From NCBI GenBank assembly GCA_015075745.1, contig JABTTW010000001.1, positions 2,170,001-2,234,000 of the forward strand: 64,000 nucleotides of DNA, read 5' to 3'. Source of the stretch: Planctomycetia bacterium (GTDB lineage Bacteria > Planctomycetota > Phycisphaerae > UBA1845 > UTPLA1). A program made the position numbers and the translations under genes. Below the pieces are notes generated by a model. The model was not told the DNA's origin. It saw only the letters and a program-made list of their open reading frames with translations, and searched no databases. Positions 34,060 to 41,987 of this stretch are shown here, one piece after another. Each line of letters begins with the position of its first letter. The stretch's first letter is position 1.

Positions 34060-34740
34060 ATGCACGAGCCGAGCACGAGCCAGGGTCAGGATCGCTCGCA
34101 GCCCGAGCGCGGCAGCGCGCGGGACCGGTTTACCTCGTATTATCGCGAATCGTTCCGAGTGCTTTGGTTCACGGCCGTCGGTATCGTGGGGGATCGGTCG
34201 CTGGCCGAAGACGTCGTTCAGGAAGCGGCGATCATCGGTCTCGAAAAGTTTTCCCAGTTTCAGGACGGCACCAGCTTCCCGGCCTGGATGGGTCAAATCG
34301 TGCGTCACGTCGCATTGAACAGCATGAGGAAGGAAAACCGCCGGCGCACAAGCCCCCTGGATTCCGACGGCGAGGTTCAATCGCCGATCGGCAGTTCCAA
34401 GAACCAGCCCAATGCGAGCGACCCGGCCGCCGACCGGCAGCGGCTCGAAAGCGCGCAGCGCGGTGAGCTTGCGCCCGACCAGGGAGATTTTGACGATCGC
34501 GTGGTCCAGGCACTGGGCGAATTGACCCCGGCCGCTCGGGCATGTCTGCTGCTGCGGACGGTCGAACAAATGGAATACCGGGAAATCTCAGGAATACTGG
34601 GAATCCCCGAGGGCACGGCGATGAGCCACGTTCATCGCAGTCGTCAATTGCTCCGGGCCAGCTTGGGTAAGGTCAGCCGACCAGGAACGACCGCAGCCAA
34701 TCCCGACGGCATGCCTCGTGCAACGAGTGAGGAAGCATGA
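34060..34740 (+). CDS. RNA polymerase ECF-type sigma factor
   Basis: The 226-residue protein has sigma region 2 (DRFTSYYRESFRVLWFTAVGIVGDRSLAEDVVQEAAIIGLEKFSQF, then TSFPAWMGQIVRHVALNSMRKENRR) and region 4 (LGELTPAARACLLLRTVEQMEYREISGILGIPEGTAMSHVHRSRQLLRASL). The linker between them is longer than usual. It directs RNA polymerase to a stress or envelope regulon. The next gene starts inside its stop (ATGA overlap) and encodes a likely anti-sigma factor, so the pair is one switch. Confidence 0.88.
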   Translation: MHEPSTSQGQDRSQPERGSARDRFTSYYRESFRVLWFTAVGIVGDRSLAEDVVQEAAIIGLEKFSQFQDGTSFPAWMGQIVRHVALNSMRKENRRRTSPLDSDGEVQSPIGSSKNQPNASDPAADRQRLESAQRGELAPDQGDFDDRVVQALGELTPAARACLLLRTVEQMEYREISGILGIPEGTAMSHVHRSRQLLRASLGKVSRPGTTAANPDGMPRATSEEA

Positions 34741-35585
34741 GCGAGCAGGACAAAAAGAAACAGATCGCGAAATGGGTCAACGCCCATGCCGACGGCCTGC
34801 TGACGCCGGAGCAGCAGGCGCAGTTCGACCGCGCGCTCGCGTCCAACGCCTACCTTCGCAACGAGGTCGCCAAGCAGGCACGCATCGATGAATCGCTCAA
34901 ACGCCGGTTCGCCGCCCCTTCCGCCGACGAGGTTCTGCGTCGGGCACTGGGCGAGAACCAGACCGCCGCGCCTGCGAAGAAGGCGAAGAAAGCGCCCAAA
35001 GCGCCGCGTCGCGACTGGTCGCCGATGGCGAAGTACGCGTCGCTCGCCGCCGCGGTCCTGCTCATGGCCGGAGCCGGTTCGTGGTATTGGCTCTACCAGC
35101 CGGACATCGGCGGCCAGACTCCGGTGGCCCGATCGTCGGGTGCGCCGCCGGTCGGCCCCCAATCGCGCGACTTAAAAGGGGTCTATGACGAGACAGTCGC
35201 CTCGGGCTTCACGCCCAAGTGGGTCTGCAAGACGGACAAGCAGTTCTTCCTGACGACCTACAACCGCTTCGGCCGGGGGCTCTTGCTCGCCGGCCTGCCG
35301 CCGGACATCAAGGCCCTAGGCTGGTCCTACGGCGTGGCCATCTCTCCTAAGACGGCCTATCTCCTTGCCGACGTGCGTGGTCATAAAGTGGTCGTGTTTA
35401 TTGACGAGGCCACCTACGACGGCAAACAAAGGTCCCCGGCCGATTGCAGTCTCTACATGCATTACCGTCGGATTGACGACCTCATCCTCTACGAAATCTC
35501 CGATCTCGATCAGCCCGCCATGCTCGAGTATTTCTACTCCAAAGACATTCCCGAAGAGTGGAAATCCTCGGTCCTTCGCCCGTGA
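34737..35585 (+). CDS. Anti-sigma-factor-like single-pass membrane protein
   Basis: The 282-residue protein starts with a helical, charged cytoplasmic part (AKWVNAHADGLLTPEQQAQFDRALASNAYLRNEVAKQARI), a form seen in planctomycete anti-sigma factors that lack the HxxxCxxC zinc site. A membrane helix lies near residues 102-118 (YASLAAAVLLMAGAGSWYW), followed by a 160-residue extracytoplasmic domain. Its ATG overlaps the sigma stop by four bases. It probably sequesters the sigma factor until a membrane signal frees it. Confidence 0.75.
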   Translation: MSEQDKKKQIAKWVNAHADGLLTPEQQAQFDRALASNAYLRNEVAKQARIDESLKRRFAAPSADEVLRRALGENQTAAPAKKAKKAPKAPRRDWSPMAKYASLAAAVLLMAGAGSWYWLYQPDIGGQTPVARSSGAPPVGPQSRDLKGVYDETVASGFTPKWVCKTDKQFFLTTYNRFGRGLLLAGLPPDIKALGWSYGVAISPKTAYLLADVRGHKVVVFIDEATYDGKQRSPADCSLYMHYRRIDDLILYEISDLDQPAMLEYFYSKDIPEEWKSSVLRP

Positions 35586-35786
35586 AAAACCCCTTGTTTC
35601 AGCGGTCACCCACCCCCAAAACTTGCACTTGACATTTTGGACCGGCTCGTTTTCCATTATTCTCCAGTTAGAGGGCTATGCAGGCGATCCTTCCTCGGAG
35701 CATCCTTTCCTAATGACCCGGCCGCTCGGCCGACGGATTCCCTGAGATATTTTCGCGGCAGCCGCTCTTAGCCTGAGGCCAAACCC

Positions 35787-36182
35787 ATGGAATACACTGA
35801 CAAGACCCTGATCTGTGTCGATTGTGAAGGCGAGTTCATCCACTCGGCCGACGATCAGGCCCGATACGCCGAGCGCGGGTTCACCAATGAGCCCAAGCGC
35901 TGCCGGCCTTGTCGGGACAAGCGGAAGAAGATGGGCGGCGGCGCGAACGGCCCTCGTGGCGGCGGCGGCGGTGGCGGAGGTCGAGGCGGTTTCGGCGGCG
36001 GAGGCGGCGGCATGCGCTCCGGTCCTCGCGAGCTGTTCAAGGCCACATGCTCGGAATGCGGCGTCGAGACGGAAGTCCCCTTCCAGCCCAAAGAGGGACG
36101 GCCGGTCTACTGCCGCGACTGCTATCGCTCGAAGAAGCCCGGCGGCCCGTCAGATGGCCCTCGCCACGCTGAATTCGACTGA
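35787..36182 (+). CDS. Zinc-ribbon protein with CxxC-x17-CxxC domain
   Basis: The 131-residue protein has an N-terminal zinc ribbon (TLICVDCEGEF...KRCRPCRDKRKK), a glycine-rich linker of about 30 residues, and the C-terminal domain CSECGVETEVPFQPKEGRP...CRDCY, which has exactly 17 residues between the two CxxC pairs. Both modules match families of unknown function common in anaerobes and planctomycetes; nucleic-acid binding is likely from the basic, Gly-rich linker. A TTGACA at 35629 could be a -35 box, but its -10 box is poor. Confidence 0.8.
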   Translation: MEYTDKTLICVDCEGEFIHSADDQARYAERGFTNEPKRCRPCRDKRKKMGGGANGPRGGGGGGGGRGGFGGGGGGMRSGPRELFKATCSECGVETEVPFQPKEGRPVYCRDCYRSKKPGGPSDGPRHAEFD

Positions 36183-36239
36183 GAATCAATCTGATCCTTT
36201 AGCTTTGATCTGATATCGCCGGTTGGGCCGAGCGGCGGG

Positions 36240-37073
36240 CTATCGATGCGCGCCGTCGGCGATCGCATATCTGACGCGAAGACACGCGGCGAGCAGGGCC
36301 TCCAACTCATCGAGCGGATAGACCGTCGCCGGGTCGGACTTCGCGTCTTCCGGCCGGTCATGCACTTCAAGAAAAAGCGCATCGGCGCCCGCGGCCATCG
36401 AGGTCTTGGCGAGAAGCGGCACGTACTGTCGCAGACCGCCGGATTGATGCCCCTGTCCGCCGGGAATCTGGCAACTGTGCGTCGCGTCAAAGATGACAGG
36501 GGCAAAGGCCTGCATGATCGGGATGCAGGTGAAATCATTCACCAATCGGCCATAACCGAAGAACGTGCCCCGGTCGGTGAGCAAAACGCGATCGTTCCCC
36601 TCGCCGCGGACCTTGGCCGCAGCCTGCCCCATCTGGTCCGGGGCCATGAATTGGCCCTTCTTGATATTCACGGCCCGGTGCGTTCGCGCGGCGGAGACGA
36701 TGAGGTCGGTCTGCCGACAAAGGAACGCGGGGATCTGAAGGATGTCCGCCACCTCGGCAGCCGGCGCTGCCTGATCCGCGGTGTGAATGTCTGTGACAAT
36801 CGGCACGCCGATTCGCTTCTTCACCTCATCCAGCGTGCGCAGGCCCTCTTCGATGCCCGGTCCGCGAAAGCCGCTGGCGCTGGTGCGATTGGCCTTGTCG
36901 AAGCTGCACTTGAAGACGTAGTGGATGCCGAGTTTCTTGCAGATGCCGGCCACCTTGTCGGCGACCATCAGGCAGTGTTCGGTCGATTCGATGATGCAGG
37001 GCCCGGCCAACAGGGCAAGTGGCTGGCCGCGACCGATCTTGAAGGAACCAATTTCTACTTCCGGGGGCGTCAT
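36240..37073 (-). CDS. kdsA: 3-deoxy-8-phosphooctulonate synthase (Kdo-8-P synthase)
   Basis: The 277-residue enzyme condenses phosphoenolpyruvate with arabinose-5-phosphate in Kdo and LPS synthesis. The PEP-binding LLAGPCIIES, FKCSFDKANRTS, GVPIVTDIHT, LQIPAFLCRQTDLI, VNIKKGQFMAP, RGTFFGYGRLVNDF and VIFDATHSCQIPGG segments are all present, with normal length. The Cys in GPCIIES and the metal His/Asp/Glu residues suggest the metal-dependent class. The gene implies a Kdo-bearing outer membrane. No other kds or lpx gene lies in the window. Confidence 0.95.
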   Translation of the reverse strand: MTPPEVEIGSFKIGRGQPLALLAGPCIIESTEHCLMVADKVAGICKKLGIHYVFKCSFDKANRTSASGFRGPGIEEGLRTLDEVKKRIGVPIVTDIHTADQAAPAAEVADILQIPAFLCRQTDLIVSAARTHRAVNIKKGQFMAPDQMGQAAAKVRGEGNDRVLLTDRGTFFGYGRLVNDFTCIPIMQAFAPVIFDATHSCQIPGGQGHQSGGLRQYVPLLAKTSMAAGADALFLEVHDRPEDAKSDPATVYPLDELEALLAACLRVRYAIADGAHR

Positions 37074-37150
37074 CGGGGTCTCGATTTTTGTTGACCTGAA
37101 AAGTACCGAGACATCATCCTAGTCGGTTCGAATAAGCCGGGAAAGGTTCG

Positions 37151-37843
37151 CTAGACCATGGGCGGCCGTCGCGGCTTGATCGATCCGTCGGCATTGTAAT
37201 TGGCGATTTCCGGGGCCGACAGCCCAACCAGATGGGAAGCCTCGTTCAGGCAGGCGAGCGTGCTGACGCCGTTATAAAAGCGCAGCGCGGAGATCGTCGC
37301 GTTATCGATGACATAGCGAAAACTCGGGCACGTCCCCTCGGCCAGCCAGCCATGCACCAGTCGGGACGACGGGCTGCCATGACTGATGAGGACAACCGCC
37401 GCATCGCTTTCCCCCCACCGGGCCTTGAGATGATCGGCGAGTGAGCGCATCCTTCCGTCCAGCTCGTCCGACGACTCATCGTGTGCCGGCCAGACCCATT
37501 GGCCGTCGTAATCCGGGCAGAGTTCCAGCGACGAATGGTTCTTCAGAATATCGTCGAGTTCGCCGAGTTCACTTTCGACGCGCTGTCCGTGTGGCAAGTG
37601 GTAACACTCGTGCAATTCGGGACGGAGTCTCACTCGAATATTTCCGGCGGCCGCGATCGGCAGCGCCGTCGCCAGGCACCGCTCGAACGGGCTGCTGTAA
37701 ACGGCTGCGAGATTTGCGGCGGACAGTCGGCGCACCAGACGTTCGACCTGCTGAAATCCAAGCGGCGTCAACGCCGGGTTAAGGCTCTTGCTCTTTCGGG
37801 CGTTGGTCAGCGACTCGGCATGGCGAACGAGATAAACAAGCAT
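37151..37843 (-). CDS. Histidine phosphatase family protein
   Basis: The 230-residue protein starts MLVYLVRHAESLTNARKSKS with the RHG/RHA catalytic His, has YSSPFERCLATALPIA, an acidic segment with a conserved Glu (PELHECYHLPHGQ), and VLISHGSPSSRLVH with the second His. These are the phosphoglycerate-mutase-like phosphatase residues. The frame is open 54 codons upstream, but that part is not family-like, so the ATG at 37843 is preferred. The substrate is unknown. Confidence 0.85.
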   Translation of the reverse strand: MLVYLVRHAESLTNARKSKSLNPALTPLGFQQVERLVRRLSAANLAAVYSSPFERCLATALPIAAAGNIRVRLRPELHECYHLPHGQRVESELGELDDILKNHSSLELCPDYDGQWVWPAHDESSDELDGRMRSLADHLKARWGESDAAVVLISHGSPSSRLVHGWLAEGTCPSFRYVIDNATISALRFYNGVSTLACLNEASHLVGLSAPEIANYNADGSIKPRRPPMV

Positions 37844-38066
37844 GACGACTCCGGTAAATCCATAAGGCTGCGGCGAATCATAACCGGGCAGCCGCACGAC
37901 CACCGGCCACAATTCGCCCCGGCAGGGGATCAATCCGAACTCCCCGAAACACCCGCGAAATCGCATTCGCCGCAGCCGTGGAAATAGTCGCACTTGCGGC
38001 CCCAATTCCCAGATACCGTACTAAGCCCGGGGATCGTGCCTTATTAGTGGCCCCCCCGCAGCAACT

Positions 38067-38096
38067 TTGACATGACCGGCACCGTGCACCTAAAAT
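38067..38096 (+). promoter_or_regulatory. Strong sigma70-type promoter of the GT2 gene
   Basis: TTGACA at 38067-38072, an 18-base spacer and TAAAAT at 38091-38096 lie 84 bases before the start codon at 38181, in the 337-base divergent gap. No other signal is seen in the gap. Confidence 0.65.
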
Positions 38097-38180
38097 CCCC
38101 AGTTGCTTAGAGATACCGACATGGCCACTGGCTCCGCGGCCCACTCTGACTGAATACCGCCTACATCGAGCAAAGCATTC

Positions 38181-39734
38181 ATGGGCGATACCTCGCTTCC
38201 GTACCAAATCCTGTTGATCATGCACCTGTGCATCTGCCTGACGCTCGCGGTGTACGGCGTTCATCGCTATTGCCTGGTCTATCTTTACTACAAGTACAGC
38301 CGGAATACGCCGCGGCAGACCGCCTGCTTCCTTCAAAGGCCGCGCGTCACCATCCAACTGCCCATGTTCAATGAGCAGTTCGTCGCCCAACGGGTCATCG
38401 AGGCCGCCTGCCGGATCGAGTACCCCCGGGACCGGCTCGAAATCCAGGTGCTCGACGACTCGACCGACGAGACGGTGGAGATCGCCCGATCGACCTGCGA
38501 CCGCATGCGCGCCGCCGGCCACAACGTCGTGTTTCTTCACAGAAGCGACCGAACCGGTTTCAAAGCCGGCGCACTGGCCGAGGGTCTCAAGGTCGCAACA
38601 GGCGAGTTCGTCCTCATCTTTGATGCCGATTTTCTCCCGCCGCACGACGTGCTCGATCACCTGATCGACTACTTTGTCGATTCCAAAATCGGCATGGTGC
38701 AGGCCCGATGGGAACATCTCAATCGGGACCAGTCCCTTCTCACCAAGAGCCAGGCGATCTTTCTCGACGGCCATTTTGTCATCGAACACGCCGCGCGAAA
38801 CCGCTCCGGGCGTTTCATGAGTTTCAACGGCACCGCGGGCATGTGGCGGAAAACCTGCATCGAAGAGGCCGGCGGCTGGCAGCATGACACGCTGACCGAA
38901 GACCTCGACCTCTCCTATCGGGCTCAGATGAAGGGGTGGAAGTTTCTCTATCTGCCCGAGATCACCACCCCAGCGGAATTGCCGCCGGAGATGAACGCCT
39001 TCAAGAGCCAGCAGCACCGTTGGGCCAAGGGCGGGGCGCAGACTTGTCGCAAGCTCCTGCCGAGCATCTTGAAATCGCGCCTGCCCTGGCGGATCAAGGT
39101 CGAGGCGTTCTTCCATCTGACGAGCTGGGTCAGCTATTTCCTCATTCTCCTGCTGACGCTGTCGCTTCTCCCGGCCCTTTATTTCAAGACTCACGTTTTC
39201 GCGGATAACGAGCTCATGCGGCTCGTCTTCGATATCTCGCTGGTGCTCATCGCCACTTGCTCGGCCAGCACCTTCTACGTCGCCAGCCAGCGCGAGGTCT
39301 TCCGCACCTGGGGCGAGAGCCTCAAGTACCTGCCGTTCCTGATGAGTCTCGGCGTCGGCGTGGCTTTGAACAATGCCCGGGCGGCGTTTGAGGGCTTCTT
39401 CGGCAAGTCGGGCGAGTTCGTCCGCACGCCGAAGTTCGGCGTCGCCGGCCAGAGTGGCAACGCGTGGCTGAAGCAAAGCGGCAAGCAGCGCCTCGACGCC
39501 AAGCGCATCCAGGCATGGTGCGAACTGGCCATGGGCCTCTACATGTCCGCCTGCGTGGCCTACACCGTCTATCAGAAGATGTGGGTCGGCCTGTTCTTCA
39601 TGTGCCTCTTCACCGTCGGATACCTCTACGTCGCAGGCCTCACGTTCTGGGGTCAGTACCACGCCTCGCGACCGGTGCCGCAGACACCGGAGCAGGACGC
39701 CGTCGTCACCGCGAACGTCGTGGCAACCAAGTAA
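38181..39734 (+). CDS. Cellulose-synthase-like family 2 glycosyltransferase
   Basis: The 517-residue protein has an N-terminal helix, then the processive GT2 set: VTIQLPMFNE, QVLDDSTDETVEIA (first Asp), LIFDADFLPP (DxD), DTLTEDLDLSYRAQ (TED catalytic base) and QQHRWAKGGAQT (QxxRW). Three or more C-terminal helices (FLILLLTLSLLPALYF and others) form the transport pore. Such enzymes make beta-linked polysaccharides across the inner membrane. Length and missing PilZ domain place it with the CslA/mannan-type synthases rather than BcsA. The open frame on the opposite strand is a shadow. Confidence 0.88.
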   Translation: MGDTSLPYQILLIMHLCICLTLAVYGVHRYCLVYLYYKYSRNTPRQTACFLQRPRVTIQLPMFNEQFVAQRVIEAACRIEYPRDRLEIQVLDDSTDETVEIARSTCDRMRAAGHNVVFLHRSDRTGFKAGALAEGLKVATGEFVLIFDADFLPPHDVLDHLIDYFVDSKIGMVQARWEHLNRDQSLLTKSQAIFLDGHFVIEHAARNRSGRFMSFNGTAGMWRKTCIEEAGGWQHDTLTEDLDLSYRAQMKGWKFLYLPEITTPAELPPEMNAFKSQQHRWAKGGAQTCRKLLPSILKSRLPWRIKVEAFFHLTSWVSYFLILLLTLSLLPALYFKTHVFADNELMRLVFDISLVLIATCSASTFYVASQREVFRTWGESLKYLPFLMSLGVGVALNNARAAFEGFFGKSGEFVRTPKFGVAGQSGNAWLKQSGKQRLDAKRIQAWCELAMGLYMSACVAYTVYQKMWVGLFFMCLFTVGYLYVAGLTFWGQYHASRPVPQTPEQDAVVTANVVATK

Positions 39735-39772
39735 CCCCCTTTCATCAAGCGAAACATCCTTCACCGCGATAC

Positions 39773-40801
39773 TCAAGCGCACGAACGCGGTCGCCATATG
39801 AGAGCGCGAATACGCTTCGAGAAGTGAACCAAAGGGGGCACATCCGGCAGGCGAATGCCTAACCCCTGCGTCATCGTGTTCGCGTGAATCGTCGCGCAGG
39901 CCGTTTGAAGCGGCCACGGACGATGTGTTATGTCAGCCGTCATAAGTGCGCCGTTGCCGTGAGGAGCGAAGAGGCAGTATCGCTCCGTGAGCCAATGATC
40001 CAGCGATCCCGGGCGAGCGTTGACGGCCGGACCACAAGGCGAGTACTCAGCCGCAAAGTCAGCGTCTGGGTGACCGTGTTCGACGCGCTCAGACGTGAAT
40101 GAGAATCCATTCGCTGTCCTATGAACCGACATGCGAGCTTTCCGATACGGCAGATGAAACCAGCATCGGGCAATGCAATTCATCATTGCGTAAGGCGCAT
40201 CTAACGTAAGAAAAAGTACGCCGGGGCGTCCGCGATACCGCACGTAAGTTCTGATGTTCAACTCCGCGAAGCGCGATACAAACGGCAGCGGAGGCATCCC
40301 GCGCAGCCGAATTCCGCTCATCCAGAACGGGACAACTCCTATCCAGGCCTCATTCTCATACAGGTCAATTTCAAGCGGCTCGCGAACGTGTAGACACAAT
40401 GCATCAATGTCGACCGGCCAGTGAAAAAACGCGAGATCGTGCCATACTTGCGACATGATCCACGCTCGACTCGGCAGCGGCCATGGGCGATGAGACGACG
40501 CCGCGAGGAGGTCGGCCGGTGTTTCAAGCGGAGTCGGCGTCCTCGTTGCAATCCGAAGAATTCTGATATCGTCCGTCGGGCTTTGTACGTCGTTCGTTGC
40601 GAGTTCCATAACATAGCCCAAATTGCCGGTCCCCCATTCGGATTCTGACTCAATGCCGCTAAAAGGGAAATCCGCACATTGAGATTTGAAAGTGCCAAAA
40701 TCCTTGAAAACAAGCTCGACAAAAAGCGTCTCATCGGGATGGATGCCCATCGCTGACTGCTTGCGAAGCCGGTCGCCGAGCCTGAGAATAAGGCTTCTCA
40801 C
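39773..40801 (-). CDS. DUF2071-family protein with an extra N-terminal segment
   Basis: Residues from about 110 match DUF2071 (YqjF-like): RPWPLPSRAWIMSQVWHDLAFFHWPVD, AWIGVVPFWMSGIRLRGMPPLPFVSRFAELNIRTYVRYRGRPGVLFLTLDA and LPYRKARM. The family has a beta-barrel related to acetoacetate decarboxylase and unknown function. The GTG at 40801 has a GGAAG ribosome site, giving an unusual 105-residue N-terminal part; an ATG at 40609 would remove most of it. The gene diverges from the epimerase gene 69 bases away. Confidence 0.75.
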   Translation of the reverse strand: MRSLILRLGDRLRKQSAMGIHPDETLFVELVFKDFGTFKSQCADFPFSGIESESEWGTGNLGYVMELATNDVQSPTDDIRILRIATRTPTPLETPADLLAASSHRPWPLPSRAWIMSQVWHDLAFFHWPVDIDALCLHVREPLEIDLYENEAWIGVVPFWMSGIRLRGMPPLPFVSRFAELNIRTYVRYRGRPGVLFLTLDAPYAMMNCIARCWFHLPYRKARMSVHRTANGFSFTSERVEHGHPDADFAAEYSPCGPAVNARPGSLDHWLTERYCLFAPHGNGALMTADITHRPWPLQTACATIHANTMTQGLGIRLPDVPPLVHFSKRIRALIWRPRSCA

Positions 40802-40870
40802 GTCGCTTCCGAACTTGTTGCGGGGCGAGGCGCGGATAGGCAGCCGAAAACGGCAACACTTGTAAATGTC

Positions 40871-41887
40871 ATGATCCTTGTCACCGGTTCATCTGGTCTT
40901 GTCGGGCGTGAACTCGTCCGGCAGTTGCTCGACGCGAAGGAGGCCGTGCGCGGTCTCGACATCGTAGATGTCCCGCGTGCGGGCTTCGATCATGTCCGCG
41001 GCGACCTGCTCGATCCTTCGGCGTGCCGAAATGCCGTTACCGGCGCCGACGTCGTCATTCACACCGCCGCCCTTCAGCATCACAGCGGTCTGCCGCGATG
41101 GGGCCGGCGCAAATTCTTCTCGGCAAACATTGAGACGACGCGCAACATCGTCGAGGCCGCCGCGTCCGCAGGCGTCCGTCACCTCGTCTTTCTCTCCAGC
41201 GACATGGTCTACGGCGAGCCGCGCGGTGCGCCTTTCGTTGAGACCGATCGACCCAGCCCGATCGGGCCCTATGGCTGGAGCAAAGTCGAGTCCGAGCGCA
41301 TCTGCGAATCCGCTCGCGCCCGCGCCATGTGCGTCACCATCCTTCGACCGCGCCTCATCGTCGGCCCGGGCCGGCTCGGCGTTTTGCAGAAGCTCTTCGA
41401 CCGCATCCGCGCGGGCCAAACCGTGCCGATCCTTGGCGACGGCGATCATCGCTATCAGATGGTCTCAGTCGCAGACGTGGCGGCGGCCTGTATCGCGGCG
41501 GTGCGCCGGCCGATGAACGAAACATTCAACCTCGGATCGGCCCATCCGCCGAGCGTGCGAGAACTCCTGACCCACGTCATCCGCCTTGCGGGTTCGGACT
41601 CGCGGCTCGTCTCGCTTCCAAGAGCTGCCGCCCGGGCGGCACTGTGGACCTTGCACGCGTTTCGCGTCTCGCCGCTCGCCCCGGAGCAGTTTCGCATCGC
41701 CGACATCGACTACGTCCTAGATACGACGAAGGCGCGCGACACGCTGGGCTGGCAGGCGAAGCTGGAAGACGCCGACATGCTCTGGAGCGCATACGAAACC
41801 TACGTCGCCGGTATCAGCGATACACGCATCACAAGGCAGGAAGACAGTGCGACCTTAAGCGCCGCGCCCTCGCGCTCGGCCGTTTGA
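40871..41887 (+). CDS. NAD-dependent sugar epimerase/dehydratase (extended SDR)
   Basis: The 338-residue protein has the Rossmann motif VTGSSGLVGRELV (GxxGxxG, residues 5-11), DLLDPSACRNAVTGADVVIHTAA, LVFLSSDMVYGEPRGAPF and the catalytic YGWSK (Tyr 134, Lys 138) with upstream Ser. These mark the extended SDR family that modifies nucleotide sugars. It is the first gene of a plus-strand run with the membrane glycosyltransferase-like protein, a lipoprotein hydrolase and an ICMT-like protein. The exact sugar cannot be read. Confidence 0.85.
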   Translation: MILVTGSSGLVGRELVRQLLDAKEAVRGLDIVDVPRAGFDHVRGDLLDPSACRNAVTGADVVIHTAALQHHSGLPRWGRRKFFSANIETTRNIVEAAASAGVRHLVFLSSDMVYGEPRGAPFVETDRPSPIGPYGWSKVESERICESARARAMCVTILRPRLIVGPGRLGVLQKLFDRIRAGQTVPILGDGDHRYQMVSVADVAAACIAAVRRPMNETFNLGSAHPPSVRELLTHVIRLAGSDSRLVSLPRAAARAALWTLHAFRVSPLAPEQFRIADIDYVLDTTKARDTLGWQAKLEDADMLWSAYETYVAGISDTRITRQEDSATLSAAPSRSAV

Positions 41888-41910
41888 CGAAGCCTCGCCG
41901 CGATGCAAAG

Positions 41911-41939
41911 TTGCCGGAGCCCTGCCGGTTCACTATATT
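41911..41939 (+). promoter_or_regulatory. Sigma70-type promoter upstream of the membrane glycosyltransferase-like gene
   Basis: TTGCCG at 41911, a 17-base spacer and TATATT at 41934-41939 lie 48 bases before the ATG at 41988, within the 100-base gap after the epimerase gene. Confidence 0.5.
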
Positions 41940-41987
41940 GCCGCACGCGCCTGATCTCGCCGCTGACAGAAGGCCAAGTCCCCGAAA

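Noticed and set aside
37878..39917. 679-residue open frame antisense to the GT2 gene
   Set aside because: It lies opposite a protein with clear GT2 motifs, has no family features and is explained by high GC third-position bias.
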